Assembly: GCA_028023455.1 (NCBI GenBank)
Contig: JAQFVV010000001.1
Coordinates: 26,654,426-26,718,425 of the forward strand
From: Epiperipatus broadwayi
Taxonomy: Eukaryota; Onychophora; Udeonychophora; Euonychophora; Peripatidae
Reading direction: 5' to 3'
Length of the DNA stretch: 64,000 nucleotides
Shown here: positions 47,832-58,985 of the stretch, one piece after another
Numbering within the stretch: position 1 is the first letter of the stretch
Layout of the letters: every line of letters begins with the position of its first letter
Translations under genes and position numbers: made by a program
Notes under the pieces: generated by a model
Told to the model about the DNA's origin: nothing
The model's database searches: none
Seen by the model: the letters and a program-made list of their open reading frames with translations, nothing else

Positions 47832-48229
47832 ATCTACATCAATGGTCTTCAACCACTGGTCCCGCAGAAGTTTTCTGCCGGGCCATGCTAGACTGGCAAG
47901 AAAGTTAGTAATAAAATAATAAAATTTTAAACTTTTAATTAATATAAACAGTTTTTATTTATTTTTTCATCACATTTTTATCCTGTTAAAAAAAAAGAAA
48001 CAGAACAAAAACGAAATCTAATCAATCATACATAAATTAATTTATTTTTCTATTTATCACAGATGTTTATGGAGGGGTAGAATTAAATTTTTTATTATTT
48101 TTCCAAAAAATTCAAAATTAAAAACTCCAGTTGTCTTTTGATAGTCAATCATGGCCACTTTTCAGCATTGTTTATGTATTAAAACAATAAAATGTAATGT
48201 TACTGGGCTGCAATTTTAAAAATACGGTG

Positions 48230-49130
48230 ACTTTTTTTGATCTCTTAAATTTTTTCTACTCTCTCTGTTAAGACAATATTTCATTTTTAGTGTTTTTTAA
48301 CTTTATTTTTGAAATCAATTTTTTTTACCTTTTTTTAAAAATAAAAACCAAAAAATAACTTCTGCCTCTAAATTTACAAAATATTTCTCAATACACCCCC
48401 CCCCCCTCTCACCCCAAAATAAAGTAAGATCAAAACTTTTGACTTTTTCAAGTTTCAGGGTTTTTTTTTTTTTGTTTGTTTAAAAATATGGCCACTTTTT
48501 TTTGGCCTATAAGGCGATATCTTTTTTGCCTTTATTTGTATACTGTTAATATACTAAAACTTCTATTTTTAAAACCAATTTTTAAAAATAAAAACAAACC
48601 AAAAGTAACTTTTGTCTCAGTGAAGTCAAAGTATTTCTCACCCCCAAATTAAAATAAGATCTTTTTTGGCATTAACTTTTATTTTTGAAATCAATTTTTA
48701 TCACCTTTTTTTAAAAGGAAAAACAACCCAAAAGTTTTGGTCTCTAACTTTTACAAAGTATTTCTCAATCCACCCCACCCCCCCAATTAAAATAAGATCA
48801 AAACTTTTGACTTTTTCAAGCTTCGTTTTCTTTTTTCTTTAAAAATACGCCCACTTTCTTTTGGCCTATAAGGCAATATTTTTTTGGTTTTATTTGTATA
48901 CCACTAATATACTAAAAATAAAAACAAACAAAAAATAACTTTGCGCTTTTTTTTGGCTTTATTTCTATTATGCGATATCTATTTTACAATTTTTTAAAAA
49001 AACCTTTTCCTATTAATTACATTTTTTGATCCTTTCAACACACCAGCACAAACTTCAGACTTTTACACGTTTCATTTTATTTTTTCAGATTTAAAATACA
49101 GCAAATTTTTTTTGACTGTACGGTGATTTT
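48230..49130. repeat. Degenerate tandem repeat, period about 370 bp, T- and C-rich
   Basis: The block CAAAACTTTTGACTTTTTCA occurs near 48431 and again near 48799. Between copies lie a C-run, TTGGCCTATAAGGCGATAT and a (T)TTATTTGTATAC block in the same order. A third, more decayed partial copy follows at about 48940-49130. The C-runs (for example near 48396-48408) are prone to slippage. This belongs to the interior of the hAT-like element. Confidence 0.65.
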
Positions 49131-49726
49131 AATTACATGATTTCTATTTTACCCTTACTACTATCAAAAGACAACCTCCATATTGTACCGGGTTTGAACC
49201 GATGCCGCTCACACTTCATCTGCAAATAGGTTAGCTGGGTTTCAACCTTTTATAATACATTTATAATCTTATTTAATTATAAATATTTGAGAACGAACCA
49301 GCACGTTCGAGCAAAGTGGAGAATACTATTGATAGCAAAGTTGTCAATACTATCCACGATCAGATCGAGTTATGCAACGCATAACACGATCACATTTCCA
49401 GATCGTGGTCCACCTTGACTGCTAGATTCAAACCCCTACTATCCAAACACTTTATTTGTTTTGGAGTAAAGCCCGGGCACCATCTAGTTCAGAACTAACA
49501 TGTTTGGACACTAGGCCCATAATCCAGCACTCGAAAAATCCCTTAACTAGCTCAGTCTATTTTAAATTCAATAACAAAATATTGTTTCACTTAAATAGTG
49601 GCAAAAGAATTGACCGACAAATACAGCTTTAAGTTTAAAGACAATTTATTTTAATTAACATTTATTAAACTAATTTTAAATATTTTATAAATCTTATTTA
49701 CTAATATAACACATGCACATTTTTAA

Positions 49727-50237
49727 TAAACAGAGCAAAACTCTCCATACAGTATTGCCACCTGTGCTAAACAGAGTAGTCAATGGATGCCAGAAGGCTT
49801 GTGCATAAAATCCCTATCTAATGCCTACTCATCCAATATCCCCAGACTAGTTTCTGGCTTGTGGCCTTCGTCAGTGAGGAGCTTTGGATCTGAGAGCACT
49901 GCATCTAGATCTTAGGATCTATTGCAACCCTCTAGCAACCACCTTTTATCTCTACTTAACTACAAAACTATGAGAATGAAAATTTCATTCTCATAGTTTT
50001 GTAGTTAAGTAGAGATAAAAGGTGGTTGCTAGAGGGTTGCATTAGATCCTAAGATCTAGATGCAGTGCTCTCAGATCCAAAGCTCCTCACTGACGAAGGT
50101 CACAAGCCAGAAACTAGTCTGGGGATATTGGATGAGTAGGCATTAGATAGGGATTTTATGCACAAGCCTTCTGGCATCCATTGACTACTCTGTTTAGCAC
50201 AGGTGGCAATACTGTATGGAGAGTTTTGCTCTGTTTA
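49727..50237. repeat. Near-perfect 511-bp palindrome, foldback family F
   Basis: Two 255-bp arms meet with practically no spacer at 49982 (GAATGAAAATTTCATTC). I see only about two mismatches between the arms (ATTGCAACC versus ATGCAACC context near 49920, and GTGGCCTTC versus GTGACCTTC near 49862). The outer ends are TAAACAGAGCAAAACTCTCC. The arms are homologous to those at 38670 and 52624, but the middle segment with CTGAACTCAGTTCAG, present in those two copies, is missing. A palindrome this tight is unstable in replication, so it is either very young or recently homogenised. Confidence 0.9.
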
Positions 50238-51749
50238 TCAACAATCAATGTGCTAGTATAGAAAATGTGATCATGTGATGCTCAATGGTTTAGCACATTT
50301 TTAATTCACACACTATAATATCTTATGAGAAAGCATTAAATAATATTTGAAATACAAAATACATTGAAATCACTATATACTAACACATGAACACACATTT
50401 TAAACACACATATTAATAGTTCATCTATATATGCTATAGAGTTCTTAAACTTGACTCTTGAGGCTTTACAAATGCAATGGCTACTTTAAAAGTAAGAAAA
50501 TATTATTCCCTAGGATTTTAAACATGGATACTTCTTGCTGTTTGCTGCTTCTAATGAAGTATTTCTAACTGTTTAGATATGAAGTTTTTTTGTGGAGATT
50601 TGATGCTGATTATTCTGAGGCATTTTCTTTAAGACAATTAGATATTAAACAGCTTCAGGTTGTTACGTAGGCATCACTTTTATCGGGTAGGTTGGCTGTT
50701 TTCATCGGACTTCAGGCTGGGGAAAGTCATGTTTTCCAAGGTTTTAACACTACATTCTTGATTCTGGATACATAATAAACTGACTGATATAACTCACTGA
50801 TAGATTGTACTGAACTGTTATCTCAAACACAACTCAAACTCAACTAACTGTCCGCTAAAAAATTGACTATTTATACATACAATATGTTGTCATTTTGATA
50901 TCCTCCAGCTATGTATCTGTTGTTGAAATTCCTTTGATAATCTTTTAATTAAGTGTTTTTAGAGATCGTTTAACTAGTAGCCATGCAAACGTGTTGTTTT
51001 ATATTTTTAATTAGTAGCCATCGCTGAGTGTTTTTTTAATTTTTTAACTTTTATTTATTTTTTAATATTTAATATGCAGATATTATATTTACAGTCGCAT
51101 GCACATAATTTGAGATCCATTCACTATTTAGTTTTAAGATGAACTTTTTTCCTTTCTTTAACTTAGAGATTTATGTTTTTAAACTTTTAACTTATATTTC
51201 AATTAATAATAAGAAAAAAAACCTCTTTACTTCTTTTATAAAACCTTTAGACTTTTAATCTTACGTTTTTCTTTGATGAAAGACTTATTTTAATAATTTT
51301 TTTAAACAAAATTATTATGTGCCAACACAATGTTGATAATATATATATAACCATCTTGTATATTTAACATTAAATACAGATATTACATTTATCATAATCA
51401 CTGCCATGTAATTACACTAGCTATGATATTTCCCAACATTCAGGTGAATAACATTTTATTCTTGCATGTTTTACCAATGAAATAATAAACATAGAAATGC
51501 AAGCACATTAATGAGAATGATTGTTATTGTACTGTTTTCTGTGTTCAGCTTGTGAAGGTAAACAACCCCATTACAATACACAATAACTAGTGTGCTGTTT
51601 TGGCCAGTTATAACAATTATGCTTTTCTAAGGCTAAGCAGGTTACATCTTTCAGAAAATTTATCTGTAAACTTCTGCCGGTCTGCGAAATCTTATCCTTA
51701 TTTTTTCCGGTCCGCAGGTGTGAAAAGGTTGAAGACCACTGGTCTACAT

Positions 51750-52200
51750 AACCATACACTTGTTATATCCTTCCTAGCATTAATTAAACATTTCAAATCA
51801 AAAAACTTATCACATATGGTACACTCTAACAAAGCATGCCTAATTTTCTTCTGACCATTATATATACATTGTGGGATACAAATGCAATCTACATTGCCTT
51901 ATTTTTCAATTTCCCTACTCTATATTTAAATTTATGTTTCTACTACTCTTCAAACCTCTTTATACAAAAGGAAAAATACTTTTTTTTAAATCCTTCCTAG
52001 CCTTAATTAAATATTTCAAATCAAAAAACTTATCACTCTCTAACAAAGCATGCCCAATTTTCTTTTGACCATTATATATACATTGTGGGATATAAATGCA
52101 ATCTACATTTCCTTATTTTTAAATTTCCCTACTCTATATTTAAATTTATGATTTTTCTACTACTCTTCAAACCTCTTTATACAAAAGGAAAAAAAAACTT
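51750..52200 (-). pseudogene. CR1/L2-like LINE ORF1, PHD-like zinc finger, tandemly duplicated
   Basis: The minus-strand frame near 51760-51910 reads CIPQCIYNGQKK, LLECTICDKFFDLKCL and, next to the hAT-like insertion, VWLCRSC once the insertion is removed. This is the C-x(n)-C...C-x2-C-x4-H-x2-C...C-x2-C pattern of PHD-type fingers, here with Asp instead of His. PHD-type fingers are known at the N-terminus of ORF1 in some CR1-type LINEs. The block recurs 223 bp away (TCCTTCCTAG at 51768 and 51991), with a 9-bp deletion that removes the second cysteine pair in the second unit. The 5' end of the LINE is probably near 52580. Confidence 0.65.
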
Positions 52201-52600
52201 TTTTTTATAATGGCGATCGATAAACACGTTCTTCCTAACATTACCCCTCAAATGTTATCCTCTTTCTCAAATAAATCACTCTCTTTCTGAAATTGAAAAA
52301 TTCTTTACTAGCAAACCTACTAAAAACCAACTTATCTTATGTATGACTTAGTTTTAAAGCCTCCTTGCAGTAAACACACACACACAATAATTTTGTTCTT
52401 TTTATATTTAAAATGGCATATTGAATCATTTTCCAAACGTTAGCAATATTTTTTCCGATCTTTCCAAATCTAATTAAATCTATCTCTCTGCACTCCAATT
52501 TTCACCTCTACACACTAAGCAAATATTCTCCAATAACAAAATTTTTTCTAGATGATATTAGAAATATATTAACTTTAACTTATCTTGCAGGACAAATCAG
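52201..52600 (-). other. Probable 5' leader of the CR1/L2-like LINE
   Basis: On the minus strand this is upstream of the ORF1 finger and ends where the foldback copy begins. No ORF motif is visible. The sequence keeps the purine-rich minus-strand bias of the LINE until about 52580. I cannot fix the true 5' end. Confidence 0.35.
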
Positions 52601-52623
52601 TCATGTCAAGACAGCAAGGCAGT

Positions 52624-53280
52624 CAAAGCCAAATCTCCATACAGTAGTGCTACCAAGTGCAGTCCCCAATAATCAATGGATGCAAGATTAGTGCATAAAA
52701 TCCCTATCTAGTGCCTACTCTTCCAATATCTCCAGACTAGTTTCTAGGTTGTGGCTTTCATCCATGAGGAACTATGGATTTAAGAGCACTGCATCTAGAT
52801 TTTAGGATCTAATGCAATCCTCCAGAAGTCACTTTTCACTTATTTACTTAACAATAAAACTAGGAACTAGATGAAAACTCAATAAAGTTTTCAATCTAAG
52901 CTCATTTGCTTGTATAGCCATATAGATCTGAATTCAGTTCAGCATCTATACATTTTAGTGTCTTTGGTTTTTCAAAAACCACAGTCACCATTATCCGATG
53001 GACAGAATATATGACTAGACAAGCAAATGAGCTTGGATTGAAAACATTGTGTTTTCATCTTGGGATCCTAGCTTTATAGTTAATTAAATAGGTGAAAGAT
53101 AGCTGCATGAGGTTTGCATTGATTTTAAAATCTAGGTGGTGTTCTTAAATCCACAGCTCCTCACTGGAGATATTGGATGAGTAGGCATTAGATAAGGATT
53201 TTATGCACAAACCTTCTCGCATCCATTGACTACTAGGGCTTGCACTTGTGCCACTACTCCATGGAGAGTTTGCTACTGTT
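52624..53280. repeat. Foldback repeat family F, copy with complete structure
   Basis: The left arm is about 52624-52925, the middle about 52926-53004, and the right arm about 53005-53280. The arms pair through AATCAATGGATGC, AAAATCCCTATCTAGTGCCT, AATATCTCCAGACTAG, AGAGCACTGCATCTAGAT and AGCTCATTTGCTTGT. The middle holds CTGAATTCAGTTCAG and TTTTAGTGTCTTTGG, also present at 38980-39025. This copy best shows the family layout: about 650-700 bp, arms near 290 bp, middle near 80-100 bp. No protein is encoded. Confidence 0.8.
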
Positions 53281-54564
53281 ATTAATAGCCTGTGTAAGCA
53301 CCCTAAATGATGATCTCTGATGTTTTGATGGTTTTATAACAATTAAGTAGAGTTAATGTGCGTTATTTGTAATATACTTTTAAAATAATACTCTTTTATT
53401 TACAGTAAAGTAATTTGAATAATATAATTAACAATATAAATAATTAGAAAGACTTCAAGTATTCACAAAAACAAATTTCTTTAATACAACATTTTTTACG
53501 TTAGAAATTAATTAATTTCATGTTAATAAGCCTCTTTATTAAGGTTTTACTTTCTTATTATTAATACCAGTAAATAGTTTGATTCTATATTAAAATGAAA
53601 AAGTTAAAATGTTAATTATTATTTCGAATTCAAAAATAGAAATAATTTACTTCATTCTAAGTGAAAGACAGTTAAATATTCAGTATATTAAATCCTTTAT
53701 TGACCAGCTGTCATAAAACTAGGCTTATATATATAAAAATGTTTAATTGAAATGTTTATCATTTCATTTCACACCTACACAAAGATGACTGTTTAATGGG
53801 TAAGAAAAATAATTTTCAGCACAATTTATTAACAAAAAAAAAACTTCTGATTTCAACTTAAGATAAGGAATATATATATAATTTCAAATATTTAAAAAGA
53901 GCAAGTTTATTTTGTTCAATTTATCAAATTCTTTTACTTGTGCATTTTTTAAAAAATAAATTCTTCAAAGCTTCTTTAAACTAATAATTATAATATTCAA
54001 TTAAAGAAAGCAATAAGAGAGACACAAATTAGGAAAGGTCAACTTGAATGAGAGAGAACTAGAAGTGTTGATGACAGAAATTCTAGTCGGAAAAAAATTA
54101 CTTCCTATAAGACTCATATCAAAAAATTTCTTTATTAAAAAAATAAATAAATTACATACTATAAATAAAAAACTAAGACAAACAATTAGTAATGCGATAA
54201 AAAAATCTTAATAAGTACTACAGAGACGAATCCAAAATAAATGAATTGTGTTGGGGGGAAAGGGGTGATCAGAAATATAAAAATAAACATTAAAAGCCTA
54301 AAGCTAAAGTCGATTATATATAGAGATCAAAATAGTTTGAGTTTAAATGAAAGGATAAAGATACATAAAAGTATGGTTAGAAATAAATATCTGTTCTGTT
54401 TTATATATCGATGAAAAAGACACAGGCGACACTGAAAGAAATAAAATAAAAAAAATCTTTATTATTAAAAATTTATGCTTCTGAAGGAATTAACTTATTT
54501 AAAAGTTCTTTTAATATTGAAGAGGGGGTGCGTGGAATTGTGGGTAATATTTAATATAAATTTG
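53281..54564. other. AT-rich DNA, no gene recognised
   Basis: No feature supported. Sequence is AT-rich with short ORFs only. Confidence 0.45.
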
Positions 54565-54687
54565 TTATAGTCCAGGGATGGCACGTTTGAATTTTTTACT
54601 GGCACACGTGAACTATTTACATATACTAATTTTCTATGCTTTAAATTATTCAATATTTTTTTTGTTGCTAAAATCTGTACTAATAAA

Positions 54688-54795
54688 AATTTACCGTAAA
54701 CCAAAATAATTACAAAATTGGGAAGAAAAAAAATAGAATACAATTTACCGTAAACCAAAATAATTACAAAATTGGGAAGAAAAAAAATATTATAC
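54688..54795. repeat. Tandem duplication of 54 bp inside the hAT left region
   Basis: AATTTACCGTAAACCAAAAT followed by AATTACAAAATTGGGAAG and an A run is present twice, exactly 54 bp apart (TTACCG at 54691 and 54745). The two units are virtually identical, so the duplication is recent relative to the element. Confidence 0.9.
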
Positions 54796-55150
54796 ATATA
54801 TAAGTGGGAATATTTTAAGTCAACCTGTCAAATGATTCCAATATTACTCTTTGAAGTAATTTTTTTCAAAGTAAAGTAAAAGTAATAAAATTATTTTCTG
54901 TCCTAATCTTTTTTTACTTAAATGTGTTGTCACCATTCATTTTTTTAACATAATCAAAATCGTGAACAAATAAATGAAATGCGTAATCAATACTATCAAA
55001 CGACGTTTTTTTTTTTTTTTGGCTTGAAGTTTTGTTGTAAAAGTGTAATGCAAAGATAATATATTTTAATATATAATAAATCTTAGATTTATAAAATTAT
55101 TAAAGCTCATTTAAATTTACTTTTAAATAATTTGTTACCATTATATTAAT

Positions 55151-57009
55151 ATGATGAGTGAAAATAAAAAAAAATTGTTAAGCAGTAGAAAATTTAAAAA
55201 TTGGTGGACAGATAAGTATGGAATGACTAACAAAGGCACCAAGGCAATATGTGTTTGATGCTTCCAGAAATTGTATTGAGAATATCATTGGTAAAACGGC
55301 ATTACGAGACCAATCATAAATTGCTCTGCGAAAATAGTAAAGATGAACAAAAAGAATATATTGCCCAAACATTTAAAAATATAAATATTCAATCAACATC
55401 TTAATGAAATTTATCAAAAATCATTCAAATATAACTGCTACTAGTTTTTTTTTTTTTATATTTATTTCAAATGTAATTGCCAAATATGGGAAACCTTTTA
55501 ATGATGGAGAATATATGAAAGAAGCTTGGGTGAAATATGCACCAATTCTTTTTGAAGATTTTGAAAACAAGACAAAAATTATTCAAAGCATAAAAGATTT
55601 ATCATTGGCTAAAAATACAGTTAAAAAAAGAGTCTTGCAAATAGCTAATAAAATAACTTACCAACAAAAACGAGAAATAAAATCTAGATTAATTTCCTCT
55701 GCATTGATGAAAGTACAGACATAAATGGATCAGCCAGCTGGCTATTTTTAATTCCCTATTGTTGGAAATAGTATCAAAGAATTGATATGTTTAAGCTCAT
55801 TAGTAACAACAACAAAAAGAATAGATATTTGTAATGAAGTTTCAAACATAGTCGCTGAAAATGAAATAGATGTTGCCAACATTGTATCAGTAACTACAGA
55901 TGATGCTCAAAGTATGACTGGAAAAGAAAATGGTTTCTCAGTTTATTTACTCAACCATATTGGACATTCAATTTTGGGTTTTCATTGCATTATACATCAG
56001 CAGGTTTTATGCACAAGGTCAATTTTAAGCCACCCGGCAAGTTAGCCAATTTATTTTATAAATTTATTGAGTGAGGTGAACTCAGCATACAATGGTTTAC
56101 TTATGTACTACAATGTCTGATGGTTAAGTTGAAGAAAAGTTTTTCAAAGATTCATCGAGTGTTTAGATGAAATTAGACTGTTTTTACGATGAGAAAATCA
56201 TTGAAAAATATAATGAATAGATGTTGATTGGCTTTTGAAATTAATGTTTTTTATTGATATGTGTTCAAATCTAAATGAATTAAAAATGAAACTGCAAGGT
56301 TATAATAAGCCAATTGTTGTCACGTTTGATTTGATCGAAGCATTAGAAGTTAAATTCAAATATTCAACCGTGATATTATTTTTTACACTTTCCAATATTT
56401 TCCAAATCTAAAAAAGTTCTTGAATGATTTAGAATCTCACAAAAAGCCAGATTATGTAAAGTTGATGCAAGACTTATGTGCTGTAATTCAATTGATAATT
56501 GATGAATTTTCTTTAAGGTTTACACAAATCAGACAATTTTCAAAAACATCAAAATTTATTTTATACCCAGACACAATATCAATGGAATCTCAAGTTAGAA
56601 AATTTTGAATGGCTTAATTTGGAAAATATGGAAATGCAATCAGTCAATTTTCAATCCAGTTCTATATGGAAAAAGAAATTTGTTGATTTGAGGAATGAGT
56701 TAGAAATAATGGAAAATGATTGATTATTGGACATATGTATAAAGAATGCTGAAGAGAAACTTTTGACTGCCTGGAATGCTATTCCTGAAACATTGGATTG
56801 TTTAAAAAAATTAGCGACCCGCTATATTATCAATTTTCTCCTCTACACATGCAAGTGAATCGTTTTCAGAAATGAATTTAATTAAAGACAGTTCGAGAAA
56901 TAAAATGACAGATGAATCTAGTTCAGCATCTACATTATTAAAATTGCTAAAATGTGAATCAGATATAAAGCATTTGGCATCCAATGTACAACAGCAAAAA
57001 TCTTATTAA
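55151..57009 (+). pseudogene. hAT transposase pseudogene, ZBED5/GTF2IRD2-like family
   Basis: The candidate start at 55151 leads into a zinc-finger region: NWWTDKYGMTNKGTKAICV, then after a stop and shift HYETNHKLLCEN. This is the C-x-x-C...H...H layout of the zinc finger at the front of GTF2IRD2/ZBED/EPM2AIP1-type hAT proteins. ORF 55404-55724 gives KPFNDGEYMKEAW. ORF 55782-56045 gives SVTTDDAQSMTGKENGF (the first RNase H-like acidic block) and FHCIIHQQVLCT. ORF 56420-56608 lies in the middle domain. The C-terminal dimerisation block STHASESFSEMNLIKDSSRN is near 56838-56900, and the frame ends at 57009. At least six stops or frameshifts separate these pieces. Confidence 0.85.
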
Positions 57010-57318
57010 ATAATGTCTATTTATGTTGATTTTATGTTTATTTCCAAAATTTTGTTTTAATTACTATTAATTTTTTACTATTACATTTTATTCAACATGT
57101 GCTCTTCAAAATAAATATGTTCATTTTTATTAAGCTTTTCTAGAATTTTTATTTAATTATTATTGTTCTTATTTTGTTTTATAAACTTTAAAAAAACTGT
57201 AAAAATTAAGTTATTTATATTTTGATTTAATAACTGTATGGCATGACAATCATTCAATAAATACTTTTTGGAAATTTTTGGCACATAGGTAAAAAGGTTC
57301 GCCACCCCTGTTATAGTC

Positions 57319-58224
57319 TTTTACACTTAATAAGTCTGCTGGTAGCAGTGAAACCATTGGTTGTGTGTTAGTGTTTATTTTCTTTGGCTAGTCTGATTTA
57401 GTTGTGAATTTGGGATAATTTTGATTAAATCAAAATAGATAAATGATGAAAATTAATTTATTGTATAAAAATTACATAAAATAAAATTGAAATACAAGAA
57501 ATATTTATTAGTTTACAATAATTTTATTTCAAGTATGATATATTTTAACTATCTTAGAACTTAATGAGATCGAATATTTATTGATATGAGTCACTTTTAA
57601 CAATGACCATAATAAAACTAAAGTGAAGATACATTAGTTTACAAATCATGAATGATTTAAAAATTGGGTCAAAAATATTGAAAAATTTTTGAAGATTATA
57701 AATAATGTAGACAAAAAGTTTGTTGCAGACAAAGTTACAATATAGCATCTTCTTATATATAAAATAAATAGATTAAAGGACTAGTAGAACTTATATATAT
57801 ATATGTGTGTGTATTTATGATTCATAGACTAGTTTATTATCACAAAATTTATCTTTAACTTTTTAATATTAGACTTCTTTTTCTTTTCTTTTTTCAGGAA
57901 TTAGAATAGGTTATATTCATTTACAAGTGAGTTTTAATAAAATGAAATCATTAAAATTTTCAGAAGTAGAATAACAAAAAGAAAATTAGAATTGATGAAA
58001 GAAATATATCAAAATGTAAAAATTCAATGATTAAAAAAAACTTTAACGTAATTATAAGAAAATGATTCATTCAATATTAGAAACCATGAACTTTGTGCTT
58101 AAATTATGCTTTTACCACAATTTCTCTCCTGTTTTGTTTGTTTAAAATCATATATTCATATTTTAAAATATGCTCTTCTTCTTTTTGCTCAGTTTTCATA
58201 ATTATTCAGATATAACTAAATACA
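57319..58224. other. AT-rich DNA, no gene recognised
   Basis: Only AT-rich sequence and a short (TA)n/(TG)n microsatellite near 57790-57815. Confidence 0.45.
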
Positions 58225-58445
58225 GTGTTTCTCCAAAAATAATATCGGGTCTTATATTAATTTTTGCTACAAATGATACCATAAGAATTATTTTCAGTGG
58301 ATGTCTTATTTTTCATGTATAAAAATCTACATTTATTCAAGTACAAAAATGTACATTTATTCAAATACTTCTATTTACAGAAAGCTCAAGATTCTTACAC
58401 TGGGACCTCCCCACTATTCCTCTCATGTACTGGAATCAAAATATT
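58225..58445. mobile_element. Terminal region of a Tc1/mariner-type DNA transposon (one end only)
   Basis: The sequence starting ACAGTGTTTCTCCAAAAATA, followed by GGGTCTTATATTAATTTTTG, ATTATTTTCAGTGGATGTCT and CTACATTTATTCAA, closely resembles a terminus I remember from interspersed DNA transposons in vertebrate and other animal genomes. The family name cannot be given with certainty. A small internal repeat (CTACATTTATTCAAGTAC / GTACATTTATTCAAATAC) is present. The other terminus is not seen, so the copy is truncated. Identification rests on memory of the pattern and needs a database search. Confidence 0.45.
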
Positions 58446-58979
58446 ATTCCATTTAAATTTACCATGAAATCAAGTGTTAATTGAAGACTTATGATCCAGG
58501 AGTGGTAACAAAAATGATTACAGTTAAGAATGATTTGTTAACACAAAAGCAACAAAAAAAAAAAATGCAGACACAAAAATTCAGAAAATGTTTCTGTATT
58601 TCACATGTGCACATTACAACACACAACATATTGAATTACAAAGATTCATATATAATACAATTATGTTCATCCATTATCAAGTGCGCACATTGTAAACACT
58701 TTCCAAATTACTCATCATAACCTTGCTTCGGTATTCTTCTTAAAAACTTTTTGTTATGAGAATGATGGATGACTTAACTTAAATCACTTCCGTTATTTAA
58801 AGTCTTTTAGGAGGAAAAAATGTTTAAGAAATCAAACTGATTTTTCTTTTACCGTAAATATTTAAAAGCTACCATGATGAAACTCAAAAATTAAACCAAG
58901 CATTCTAAATTAATATAAATAAGTACTTAAAAATACATAAATGAAATTATAAATTGTCCACTCTACTTGCTTATGATAT
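58446..58979. other. AT-rich spacer, may include transposon interior
   Basis: A 79-codon plus-strand ORF (58481-58720) is Lys/His/Cys-rich but contains no recognised transposase motif. No other feature is seen. Confidence 0.35.
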
Positions 58980-58985
58980 ATAAAA

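Larger units (their letters stand above)
47840..51741. mobile_element. Non-autonomous hAT-like element inserted in LINE ORF1
   Basis: The left end CAATGGTCTTCAACCACTGG and the complement of the right end (CAGTGGTCTTCAACCTTTTC) are inverted repeats. Subterminal CCGCAG/CGGTCCGC-type sequence is common in hAT elements. The flanks are ATCTACAT (47832-47839) and GTCTACAT (51742-51749), an 8-bp duplication with one mismatch, the length hAT transposases make. Removing the element restores the LINE ORF1 frame as WLCRSCINVIKE, which completes the last C-x-x-C of the PHD-like finger. The 3.9-kb interior has no transposase, only pyrimidine-rich repeats (48230-49130), a palindrome (49727-50237) and AT-rich DNA. 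Confidence 0.8.
54573..57310 (+). mobile_element. Full-length, inactive hAT transposon
   Basis: An exact 8-bp duplication, TTATAGTC, lies at 54565-54572 and 57311-57318. The element begins CAGGGATGGCACGTTTGAAT and ends with the complement of CAGGGGTGGCGAACCTTTTT, and both termini carry a GTGCC(A) motif a little further in. CAG-starting short inverted repeats with 8-bp duplications are diagnostic of hAT. The 2738-bp length is that of an autonomous element, and a transposase pseudogene fills the right part. Confidence 0.95.

Noticed and set aside
49190-49540. tRNA-like segments (GGTTCAAACCC on the minus strand near 49203; GATTCAAACCC on the plus strand near 49424)
   Set aside because: Isolated B-box-like motifs without a matching A box or cloverleaf at the right distance. 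Could be SINE debris in the hAT-like element but not supportable.
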